Assembly: GCA_000310025.1 (NCBI GenBank)
Contig: FN647938.1
Location: 309,109-373,108, forward strand
Reading direction: 5' to 3'
Length of the DNA stretch: 64,000 nucleotides
From: Ectocarpus siliculosus
Lineage: Eukaryota > Sar > Phaeophyceae > Ectocarpales > Ectocarpaceae
The notes beneath the pieces were generated by a model. That model had not been told where the DNA came from. It saw nothing but the letters and a program-made list of their open reading frames with translations, and did not search any database. Below are positions 33,301 through 43,700 of this stretch, in pieces; position 1 is the first letter of the stretch, and every line of letters starts with the position of its first letter. The position numbers and the translations under genes were made by a program.

Positions 33301-35090
33301 GCGCGAAGGGTTGTTGTACCCGATTGTGTCAAGTGAAAGATGTTGATAGGGCAACGATAGAAATGGCTGTCTCGCCCCAAGCAAGAACACTCTCCTAAGC
33401 GTCGATCCGTCGATTGGATCGCTAAGTAACATGTGGGTACTTGCAACGGTCGTATCGTAGCATCGACAGGGGGTATCGGTTAAATCACGTGCTGCGCTCT
33501 GAAGAGGGCGATAGCATCTTGTCGGGAGACAGACACGAGGCCCGTGAAAAGGGAAGGGTAAGGGTTTGTTTCAAATGAATGCATCCTCAGCAGTGAGCTG
33601 CGAGACGTTTCAGGTCGCTGTGTCTGCTGCGACAAACAACACGACCACGATGTAGCACAAAAGACAATTGGAGTGGTATGGGGGCTGAAATATTCAACTG
33701 CTACGCACAATAAAAATAGATGCCTTGTGCTTGACCGCACCATACCCCCATGTGGAATCAAACAGCAGCGTCAAACAACAGCCGTTTCGCTGACGTCAGG
33801 TCAGGGCCAGCCACCGCGAGGAGGCAATCGTGCACGTCTACTCTAGGGAAGGCAGTAGTTCTACGAGAATGTTGGGTTTCACAGATGGGGCGGGGGGGGA
33901 CATGTACCTGCAGGAGAGATTGGGGTGTGGAGTAATCGTATGGAAGGCCAGGGTAGGAATGTGCATGCCGCATTTGTCGGGACAGCCACGGAGCCATGCA
34001 GCACTATGTACGGTAAACACAACTTTCCAATTGTTTCATTGCCCTTATGTTCAGGGAGAGGTTTAGCGTTAGGTGGTCTTTAATCTCGTGAACGAGAGAA
34101 ACAATCACTTCCCCCTCGCCCGACAGCAGTACCTAGCAGATATCCGTAATCGCTGGATGGATCTTGTATTGGCGCACAAGCTTGGTACAGAGGCGGATGA
34201 ATACCGTTGGCTCACAAGTCCATCACCGAGTTGAAGCAAGCCCACACTACTGCCTGTGGATGGCAAACTTGCCCTAACCTGGAGGCGAGGTAGAGAGTGC
34301 GGCCCAACTCTCATGTAAACAGCATTAGACTGCTGTGTGCCACCGCATCACCCCCAAGTTACCTATAAAATAGTCTGCGAGAGAGGCTGCTGAAGACCAC
34401 AGCAGTATCATAGGATGTGAGCGAAATAAACCGACAAGATGACAGGAATGAAAAACTTTGCCGCCATGCGCCCCTGAAATAATCTCTTTCAACAGCGCAC
34501 AAGTTTTAATCGGCCTGGGGTAGAACCTTTCACACCCAGCCGCATACCCAAATCAAACCACACGGAAGGTGTTGTCAGCGGCTTACGGTTCTGTTGTGCG
34601 AAGTCATCGCGGTGGTGGATGCACGATATGCCGCTAGCTTGGAGCCAGCGGTCGCTCCCGCCGGCTGCTTCATACCGTGCCGCTCGAGGCTTGAGGCAGG
34701 ATACGCTTGCGCCTTGCTGATGGCCATTTGCCTGGTCTTGATCTCGTCCTCCATCTCGTCGTAGTGGTTAGCCGCTGCCGCCACCTCCATGTTGGCGCGC
34801 TCTCGCGGGCTCTCGCAGGATCGTTGGGTAGCGGACAAAAGTTTCGGCGCCGCTGGACGCCTAGTTGGGATTTCGCCTCGGGACGTGACGCTACACGTGA
34901 TTGACCGTCCCCGATAGAATGGCGGATGATTCTCCAGGCGGGTGCTCAACAAGTTTCGCTCTCTGTTTCTTCCTGTTGTCGATGATAGACGAGGGTCTCC
35001 GGTGTGTGGATGTGTTGCCGCCGCCCAGAGCCTGTTCTCGCGACGTGGCTCGGGGGTTCTCCAGACAGTATTTTGAGGGTACCTGACCAT
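30339..35090 (-). CDS. coiled-coil protein with C-terminal membrane anchor
   Basis: Five exons join in phase 0 at every junction to 481 residues: 34587-35090, 32949-33203, 32167-32265, 31370-31762 and 30339-30533. Donors are GTAAGC, GTGAGC, GTGAGT and GTAAGG; the acceptor before exon 2 (CCTTTTGTTTGCAG) is strong. The ATG at 35090 has a good context (ATCATGG). The N-terminal ~220 residues are basic and Ser/Pro-rich. Residues ~225-410 form coiled coil (DRLTKVLRTKTMEIK, LTELEKVSTEKHEENML, EKELEKLRQAAEMKAKQLE) with an Ala/Glu run. The last exon has a basic patch (ARRGRFKRLLAKL), one transmembrane segment (LLRAIGFLGFLFFAYVAV) and a ~20-residue tail. That is the layout of tail-anchored tethers such as some golgins, but no family signature is certain. 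Its start is about 90 bp from the oppositely oriented VPS13-like gene, so a shared promoter is possible. Confidence 0.7.
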
Positions 35091-35177
35091 GATACCTCGT
35101 CTACGCGTCTCCCCTCATGACGAAGCCTTCGCGTGGAAGTGTCCGGCAGCACTCATCTTGCTCTGTTTCTCCTGGCG

Positions 35178-36284
35178 ATGTTCTCCGTATTCGGGGAGAC
35201 GCTCACCCTCGTCTTGGCGTCCCTCCCGGCCATCTTGAAGATCAATCTAGCTTCGAGCAACGCCAGCCTTGCGCCGGCTCTGGCCCTGTGCGTGGTCTGT
35301 TCGGCAGCACTGGGTGTGCTGTCGACTTGTTCTTCACCGGAAAGCAGCGGTCGGCGTCTTGATCTTCGCCGACGAGAGCGCCCCGTCTCACACAACCATC
35401 GCAGCGATGAAGCCTCTCCTCCTGCCCCACAACAGCTGCTGCTGGACGGATCCCCGGCAAGGGAGGAGGCCTCTGCAGCGGAAGATTCTCCCGCCGTCGT
35501 CGCTGCGACTTCTCTTCGTCATCGCCCCGCCGACGGCACGGCGGCCGACACCAACACCGCCGGCATGCGAGATTTTGAACGACGGGATTCCGAGGAGCTT
35601 CTGGAACTCTCGCTCAGGGCCGCCGCGGAGAAGCAAGGCACCGCACCGAGCAGCAGCAGCGCCAAGAACGGCGATCTACACCGCAGCAGCCACGCCGAAG
35701 CGAAGCGGGGTACCACCAGCAGCAACAACAACAGCAGCAAAGGTGGTGGCTCTGCAACAACGACGACAACGACGTCGTCAGCACTTCAACGACGTTCGCC
35801 CTCAGCAGCAGCACCGCAACCGACAACCCCAACACCAGCCAGGCGTCAACGGCATCACCACCACTACAGGAAGGGCGGCGAGGTCCTCTTTATCGCGGAG
35901 GGCGTGGCGCAGGCCGCGGTCGGGATCATCCGGGACCCCGTTCGTGGCGCGCAAGCCGACGGAGCTAGGGGCTTGGTGCGGGGGATAGGGTCGGGAGTTT
36001 TCGGCGTCGTCTTGAAGCCCGTCAAGGGCGTGGCCAAGGCCGGCGTCAACGCCTACACCGGGGTTAGGATAGGGGTCTCGAAGGCCGGGCGTGTGGTCGT
36101 TGGGAGCAGCCGCGGCGGGAGTACGAGCGCTCCCTCTTCCGCTTCTAAGGTGCGCTGCGGTAGGTTTGTTACTCCGACGCTGGATGGATGTCCTGTACAC
36201 ATGCCCCAGCGCCGGCGGAAAGCAGTTACGTTACAGAAGCCGACGGATATCGAACATGTCTTCTTCTGTTCGGGTTTCACCTGA
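35178..36284 (+). CDS. small membrane protein with VPS13 C-terminal-like segment
   Basis: A single open exon encodes about 368 residues from the first in-frame ATG; the frame is open 45 bases further to a GTG, so an upstream exon is possible. The N-terminus has two hydrophobic stretches (TLTLVLASLPAILKI and ALALCVVCSAALGVL). A long Ser/Ala/Thr/Asn-rich disordered region follows. The conserved part is C-terminal, about residues 235-320: GVAQAAVGIIRDP, RGLVRGIGSGVFGVVLKPVK, then AGVNAYTGVRIGV. This matches the Gly-rich C-terminal segment of VPS13 (G-x-TG-I-x-KP-x-GA-x-GG then GVGKGLVGAV-x-RP-x-GG), which helps VPS13 bind lipid droplets and other membranes. VPS13 is over 3000 residues; a stand-alone copy of this segment on a small membrane protein is odd. 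The similarity is from memory and the function is unknown. Confidence 0.6.
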   Translation: MFSVFGETLTLVLASLPAILKINLASSNASLAPALALCVVCSAALGVLSTCSSPESSGRRLDLRRRERPVSHNHRSDEASPPAPQQLLLDGSPAREEASAAEDSPAVVAATSLRHRPADGTAADTNTAGMRDFERRDSEELLELSLRAAAEKQGTAPSSSSAKNGDLHRSSHAEAKRGTTSSNNNSSKGGGSATTTTTTSSALQRRSPSAAAPQPTTPTPARRQRHHHHYRKGGEVLFIAEGVAQAAVGIIRDPVRGAQADGARGLVRGIGSGVFGVVLKPVKGVAKAGVNAYTGVRIGVSKAGRVVVGSSRGGSTSAPSSASKVRCGRFVTPTLDGCPVHMPQRRRKAVTLQKPTDIEHVFFCSGFT

Positions 36285-37736
36285 TGGTGGCGTGTGTTGA
36301 GGGCGGCGGCTAGGGACGCCCTCCATTTCCTGTCGACAGGTTTATGTTCTGCGCGTCTGTACCTGTGCAATAGCTCGCACTTGTTGGGATATGTTGTACA
36401 TACCCCCGACACAACAAACCCACGAAGAGCACACAACGGTCACTACATGTTACTTCACCCATCGCAGTCCAACAGTTTGTTCCACGGTACAGCGAAGACG
36501 GTCTGTTAATGTGCGTGTCGAGATCTTTGCCTCTGCGGCAGCATGCTCTAAGTCTAAGTAAACCTCTCACGAGCAACATCACTCACCTCATCATACGTGG
36601 GCGAATAGGGCACATGTTGCTGCTGGACACTTCAAGATGGGAGTGTTGAGTGTTTGGGTGAAAGCCTGTCAGTAATTTACTTGTATAATACTTGACGCCC
36701 CCGTTCGAGCCAGCCAGTTGTCGAAGCGCATGGTTGAAGTCTTTGTAGAGATTAACATGTAGTGAAATCTTTCAATTCAAGTGCTGGCAATCTGTGACTT
36801 GGATGGGTTGTTTGCAGCTGTTAGCTTGTTGTACGGATAATATCATGTGATACACCTGGTGGTAAACAGAGTACGTGGGGGGTCTCTTGATCGCTCTTTT
36901 TAAACGTTTTTTTCATACTTTTCAGTTCTGGAGTGACCCATGCGATTCAGTTTGTTTGCCTTGGAATAGACGGGAGGAGGAGGTACCGGATAGACACTTA
37001 ACAGCGCATATCAGACCAAATTTTAGTATGAATACACACGAACAGGAGTGCTATCACACAAGCACACGGCCACCAGACGCAAGAAATCGCGTACAAGTTG
37101 TTGTAGAGGTAGAAGAGGCCACACACACTGTTAATATTTCAAGAAAACTTGGGGAACACCAACCATTTTTGTGAATGAGCGCAGGGCTCTTAGAGGGGAC
37201 GATGCTTCCAACCAGATAATCAAACTGGGCGAAGATTCCCGCGGGTGCTGGGTGGCGGTTGCACCAACGAATTTGCAGAATAGCAGTCACACCCTTAGTT
37301 CTACGGGCTGCAGTGGTGTGGTGAAGCAAACTCCTCGAGATAATGAGTCTCCTTCCAAACCTGTTGAGAGCAAAAGCACGTATTAATAGTTTGTTGCTGA
37401 ACATCGAGCCCGTGTCGTCGAATGAATACCGCACCCAACTTCGCTACTACGGTACCTTGGGACCTATGAAGGGTTGATAAAAGCGTGGTACAAAACTGTT
37501 ACCCTACAGGGAGACTTATTGAGCAATTTCTGCCGTTCACTAGGAAACAATGACGCATACCAGGAGACTTATTTATTGAGCAATTACGCCCGTTCACGTG
37601 GGATCGCCGAGGGGTGCTCTGTGCCATCACGATAGTTTAAGAAACAAAATGTGCCAATTCTGCCTAACAGCATTGCTAACTTGTTTCCATCCCGCCCCAC
37701 TCCCGCCCGCACAACACCTTCCTGTTTTTCCACAAG
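36285..37736. other. no supported gene; short direct repeat near the right end
   Basis: Intergenic, A/T-richer sequence. A diverged direct repeat sits at about 37509-37547 and 37560-37600, sharing GAGACTTAT, TTGAGCAATT and CCGTTCAC. It lies about 150 bp upstream of the proposed first ATG of the dolichol kinase gene. No coding or RNA feature is supported. Confidence 0.45.
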
Positions 37737-40700
37737 ATGCCACAGGGAGAAGAGGAAGCTGCTTCTTCACGAGGCAATGGCCGACAATCGTCATCTTCCG
37801 AGGCCGCTGCGCCAAGAGAAGGAGGGAGGGGTGGGGGGGGTGGTTTAGAGCGGCTGGTTGCCGTCGAGTGGGAGGACCGACCATCAGAGGCTGCCAGCCG
37901 TAGAGACACAGCTTGGGTGGGGGATGGAGAAGGAGAGATGGCTGACGCCTCCGCATCAATGGATGTGCTATTAGAAGGAGAGGCGAAGCTCGACGGTGCT
38001 AGTGCTGGTAGTATAGGCGGCAGCGGCGGCGGCGGCGGCCGTGGGAGTGATGCGATGAGGTGCGGCGCAAAAGTGTACTCTGCATACTGCAGTCAAGTGA
38101 AGCAAATGTTCGCGCGGTACAATACATGTAGTATAGCGTTTTCGTTCGAGGAGGTCGTGTGTAGGACACCCATGCTACGGGGCTGCGTTCTGTGATTTGT
38201 CCGCTTTCGTGCTCTCCCACGCTGTGTTGTGTGTTGCTTCTTCTGCTGTCTCTTGCGTTCCACTTCACTGCACTACTGTGACTGTGCATGCTCTAGTGTG
38301 CTGCCCTCTGGCAATCAAGCAGCCAAGCTCCCATTTAAAATGTCAACCCGTCATTTTTAGTCGTACATCACGTGTATATCATCCTATTGGCCAAGCTCAC
38401 TCGTCGTCTGTGGTTGCAGTCTCCACCCGCATATACACATGCGGCTGTAGACTACCGGGTATGTCGCAGATCGCAACGGCGGTTGCATTTGCATGTGCTT
38501 AGGTTCAAGTCCGTGCAAGAACTTGGGCCTCCAAATAGAATATATCTCCCCTCAAAACGCCAGCCATCGCCGGGACGTTTGTTGTTTCCCTTCTCTGTAT
38601 CCTTTGTAGCAGCAGGAGTCCGGCGGGAGAGGGCGCGCGCCCGGTCCCACCACCCCCTCTTGACGGGTTGGCGGTTGGCGTGGTCATCATGCCACTGGTC
38701 GTAGCGAGCGTCTTCTTGCTGGCGGAGATGAATCGCATCAGAGGCGCCGGAAGCGCAGGGGGGGTCGGAGAAGGGGATTTCTCATCGAAGCCCTCTTCCT
38801 CTTGTGACGTCGCGGGTGGTTGTGGTGGTGCGGCAGCGGTTTGCGCGGACGGGGCGGAATTGAGTGGTTACCTGGAAGTAATTCTGGAAAGCTCGACCCT
38901 GTGCGCTGTTTGGGAGGTGAGTGGGGAGGCGGGGCAGAGCAAAGCGTAGTCTTTCATTGATGGCCTAGGGGTTATAGTTGCCGAGAAATGTTGCCCAAGA
39001 CAAGTTTCATTTATGATACCTCCTATAATAGTAATAGCAATAGGTCCGCACTTGCACGTGGAAGCTTGTAAAAGGTAGGTTTTCCTCCGCCGCAAGTTGT
39101 AACTGCTGTTGCTTTGAAGAAGGGCAAACCCCTACCTTTTGCTCGCTTCCCTGCCCTGAATCTGTGCCTTTTCCCTCACCACCTGCGACTGGTGCTTTCG
39201 TGACGGGCTACATGGACAAGCCAGAGTCTTTTGCTCATCTTGCGGAATCAATCACGTTCTAGCCTGCAGTAGGCCAATCACAGCAGTTCGTGGGGAGATG
39301 GTTCGTGTTCATGTCAAGTACTTCTATTTGCTCTACAGAGGTGCCGTTTGACCCCTATCCCGTCCCCCCCAACGAGTCTTCTCGGATAAAGCTCGACCCC
39401 TCACATAGTCCGTCATGGGGAATGAACGGGTTCGAGAGCGTGTGTGTTCGTACAGTAACTGGCTACGATCTCCGCAGTGAGTTCACCTCCGGCCCGACCC
39501 TCGGCCGTGTGGTTTGGACAGGTGCTATTCGCGATACAAAGGGTAATTCGTGGGACAGACAGAAGGCGGGCAAGTCTCACGGTGTTCTCGCGTCTGCTGT
39601 CGAGCCAACCGCTGAGGTAAGTCAAGGTCAAGGCCAAGGCCAAGGATCGGTATGGGGGTGCTGATAAGGAATCTCTGTGGACTTCGACTAGATGAAACTT
39701 TTCCTTCGACTGGCCTCGAACAGGGTAGGTGATTGTGGGCCCATCCGGACTGGGTCCGACTTGCGTAGAATGCGTTCTGTTCTGAATATAAATCACGAAG
39801 TAGACGACAAGGCTCGACCGAAGCGGGCAGAGCCGAGCAGCATCGTTTGCGTCTTGACCGGCGAATGAGAGAGGTGGAAGAGGTTTCATCTCGATTGAGC
39901 CGGGTAGGAAGCTTGAGTGTCGAGTGTGAGAGGTTTGACCCGAGCCACGGTCGCATCGTCTCAAGTGCGCTTCCGGGCGATCGGTTTAGCGGATGTGATG
40001 ACCTTAAGTTTGTCCCCCGTCTTCTCCTTCTGCCCAATGTTTTGACACCCGTCCCTGTCTGTCGGATGTGGCGTCGTCTGTTGCATGGTATTGCGCCGAC
40101 AAGACTGGCTGCGATAGCGGCGGGGTGCTTGATGTGCTGCGGGAGACCGCTGCTCCCGCTGTGGTGCGTCGCCGTCTACGACGTCTTCAGAAGGTGATTT
40201 GATGCCAACAAACACAACGTGCAACGTGCAGTGCAGAGTGATTACGCGCAATGCGGTGCATCATTTTTACCGGACACCTACCTAGCAGCAAAGGTGTCTG
40301 CTTGCTACATACTGGTGTTGTCCTTCCACCCTCAACATCCGGATCGTGTCTTCGTGTCTTCGTGTCTTCGTGTCCAGGCCTCCCTGACTGGTGGTTGATC
40401 GCCTATTGCCTCTTGCGATGCTGACGCTACCAATCCTGTCACCTTAGCGCTCCCGCCCTCCTACAGCATCCTGCTGCTGCTTTCGCCACCTGATACCTTT
40501 CCTTTTCAGCCGCCGCCGCCTCCGCCACCACCTTCTGATTTCCCGCTCCTGCTGCAGCCGCCGCCTGGTCCTGACTCTGCCTTGTGAAATTTTGTTGCTT
40601 GTGCGGGCCCTTCTTGTTTGCCTTGTACGATGCTCGCCCTCCTCGGCGTCAGAACGTTGTCGCAGCTGGTTATGCTGTGCGTTGCATGTTATCGGTGACG

Positions 40701-43700
40701 TGTAGAATAGCCAGAGCAACTGCGTTTCTACGCAGAGCCTGTCGAGTACAGTTTGAGGCAACAGGAAGGAACCCGCACAAGCAAGAACATTTCTCGAAAG
40801 GCAGTGTCAGGACCAGGCGGCGGCTTTTACAGCAAGAGTGAGGGAAGTGGGAAGTCGGGTGGTGGTGGCGGAGGAGGCGGCAGCTGAAAAAGAAAGGGAT
40901 AGGGTGGCGAAAGTAGCGCGGGCGGCAGCAGGGTAGGAGGGCGGGAGCGCAAAGGTGGCAGGATTGGGTTGGTTTAGTATCACAAGAGGCGACCAACCAC
41001 CCATCAGGAGGGGAGGAGGGCCTGGATCCGTGGGGATGCTTTTCAATGCTGGCTTGCTGAGGGACCACCGATGCTCGTGTCACCGGTAGTATTGTTTTTC
41101 GTAACTGGTGCTGGATGCTGCTGCGCTATTCATTCTTGTTGTTGTGATTTCTCCACCAAGAGCTTTTGCGGCCGATGTCATCGTCTACCTGATTGAAGTT
41201 TTAACTCTTGGACCATGTTTAATTCGCCCGATCACCTCTGGGACGAGCCGCCAATGCCGGTTAGTGCTTGATGCCGCCTCTGCTGCTCTTGCTGTAACCC
41301 TCTGCCTGTCGCCAGGGCGCTCGACCTGCACAAGGGGCGACAGATGCGGCGGCTGTCTTTGAGGGCCGGGGAAGCGGCGGTGCTTACCCATGCCCTCTCG
41401 CTGTGGGTGGTAGATGCCTGCCTCTACACTGTCCAAGAGGTGAAATGGGTTACAACATTGATGTAGGCATGCTTGGAAGATGAGGAATGTTAATGTTCAC
41501 TAGCCTACGCGAGGTATTTGCGCTTGGTTTTGTAGGGGTTACAGTACGGGGTAGGGGGAGGGGAAGGGGGAGGGTAACGAGCCCCCCCTCTCAATTTCAG
41601 TATTGTCCTCACGAAGGCAGTCCGGAGTGTTACAAGGGGATTTCGAGGAGGAACCTTTTGTAGTAAAGAGACAAGGCAGAACTTGAAGTGGTGCACAAAT
41701 TGGTGAAGAAGTGATAGGATAGATGTAAGGAGGGCGGCGTGCAGCCAGACGAGGGAGAGGTTAAAGCAATGAGTGTCCTCTGCTTTGTCAAGCTGGGTGG
41801 AGACTAACGGGGCCGACGTTGACCCTACCGTACCTGGTCTGCTATACCCTCTGATGATGTCGAGCGGCTCCAAGAATGGCAAGGAGGGCGAGACTCAAAC
41901 CACAAACAATCGGATTCGTCGACACAAGGCAATGGTGCTTGAGGTTCTTGAGGAACGTGGTACAACAGATGCGGCAGATCCGACAGAAATGTGGTAGCAT
42001 CCTCGCCAACCTCACCAAGCCATGCCATACCATGATATTCAATGCCATTTTCCTTCCCGGCCTGCGCGTACGTCTGCCCCCCCTCCCGAAACAACACCAA
42101 GCAGTTGTGGGCCGTGGGATCAAGCGCAAGCACGTGGGAGAGGATGTTTCCGCGTGTTCCGTCTAGATCAGAGAGCATGGTAGTGGTTCAAACCGGGATT
42201 CTAGGGACCCTCGTCACCGGGCTTGCTTTGGCGTCGGCTCGCGCGCTGACACCTGCAGGTATGGAGTTGGCAACCGCAAGGACGTGAGGGGATGGACACA
42301 ACGTAGAGGGCTGACCAACACAAGGATCTACACAGGCAATTAGCACAACGTGGTTTCTGTTCATCCCGCAAGACTGATTGGTTTTTCGCTCTCTTGTTTC
42401 CTGGCGTTTTTTTTTTGTGTGTGTTTTCTTGCCCAATCTAAATGACCCCTCTTTGTTGTGCTGCTTGTTTTTCTCGTCTTTCCCTCTGATTGGTTTTTAA
42501 TTTGTCAATCGTAACGGCGAGCAGGATGGCGGTCTTCCCGACCGCCATGGCAAAGCTGCGCCTTAACCTACACCGTCCTGGCGGGCGGCACCGCGGCATG
42601 GCTCACCTACTGGACTGCCCCCCTCCTGGGATACTCAAACCCGGTAGCTTGGGTTGCCCTACACTCCGTGGGCTACTCCGACCCGGCGGAAACCGCTACG
42701 CGCGCGGGTCTATGCATCCAATCATGGACAGACAAACACGTGACAGAGGGCTGGAGAGGGGGCGCGGTGGCGGCAGGCGTGTTTCGGTGGGCGTGGTCGG
42801 AGATGAGGGGCGAAGGCGGTATTGGGGAGGGGATGGGTGGGAACCGTCCCCTGCTGGTGGCGGGGTGGGTGCTGGCGCTAGCGGTTGTGGTTCCCTCGGT
42901 CCCGTGGCTGTCGAGACGGCTCCCCCTTTCCGGCAGGAAAACCACATCCAGGAAGCTGTTCCACTTTCTGGCGACTGCCATGTTCGTTCCGGCGATCGCT
43001 CTCGAACCCGACTTCTTGTCCCTGGCCTTGGGTACGGCCTTGGGGGTGCTGCTGGCTCTTGAGTTCTTGCGCTGCACCGGATGCCCCCCCCTGGCCTCCG
43101 CGATGGACGGTTACTACGGAGGCTTTTTGGACGCGAGGGATGGGGGATGCGTGGTGGTGACGCACCTGTTCTTGCTGGTGGGATGCGCTGTTCCTGTCTG
43201 GCTATCCGGGTGAGGGGTTTAGCGTGAGAAGGCTGGGATTCGACAGTTGGTTGTGCTAGTACTGGTGTCACTGATGGTGATGTTGTGTTTGTTGTTTTTC
43301 GATGTTGTTGTTGTTGATGGTGATGGTGATGTTGTGTTTGGTATTCTTTTTGCTGTTGTTGATGGTGTTGGTGTTGATGAATCAGCTTGCTGGGGCATAC
43401 GACTGTCGTGCTTGCTTTGTAGAGAAAGACCTTTGGGCTGCTGACCGACTACTGTTGTCTTCATGGCCGTTCTTGCACGTATTGCTGCAACGCTACAGCA
43501 ACATGCGGCCGGACCGCACAATACTGACTGCTGTCGTTGTACTTGGCCACCACCACCACCACCACACCTGTCATAATAGCCTTGGGCCTGATCCGAAGGC
43601 CTTATGATATTTTGTTCTAGCTCATGTACTGAGTTGTGCGCTTGTTGGAGAGAAGAAGACGTCGCGTGTCGACCTTTTTGTCCTTGTCCGTCACGACAAC

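Noticed and set aside
38480-38520. B-box-like GGTTCAAGTCC
   Set aside because: No matching A box or acceptor stem upstream, so not a tRNA gene.
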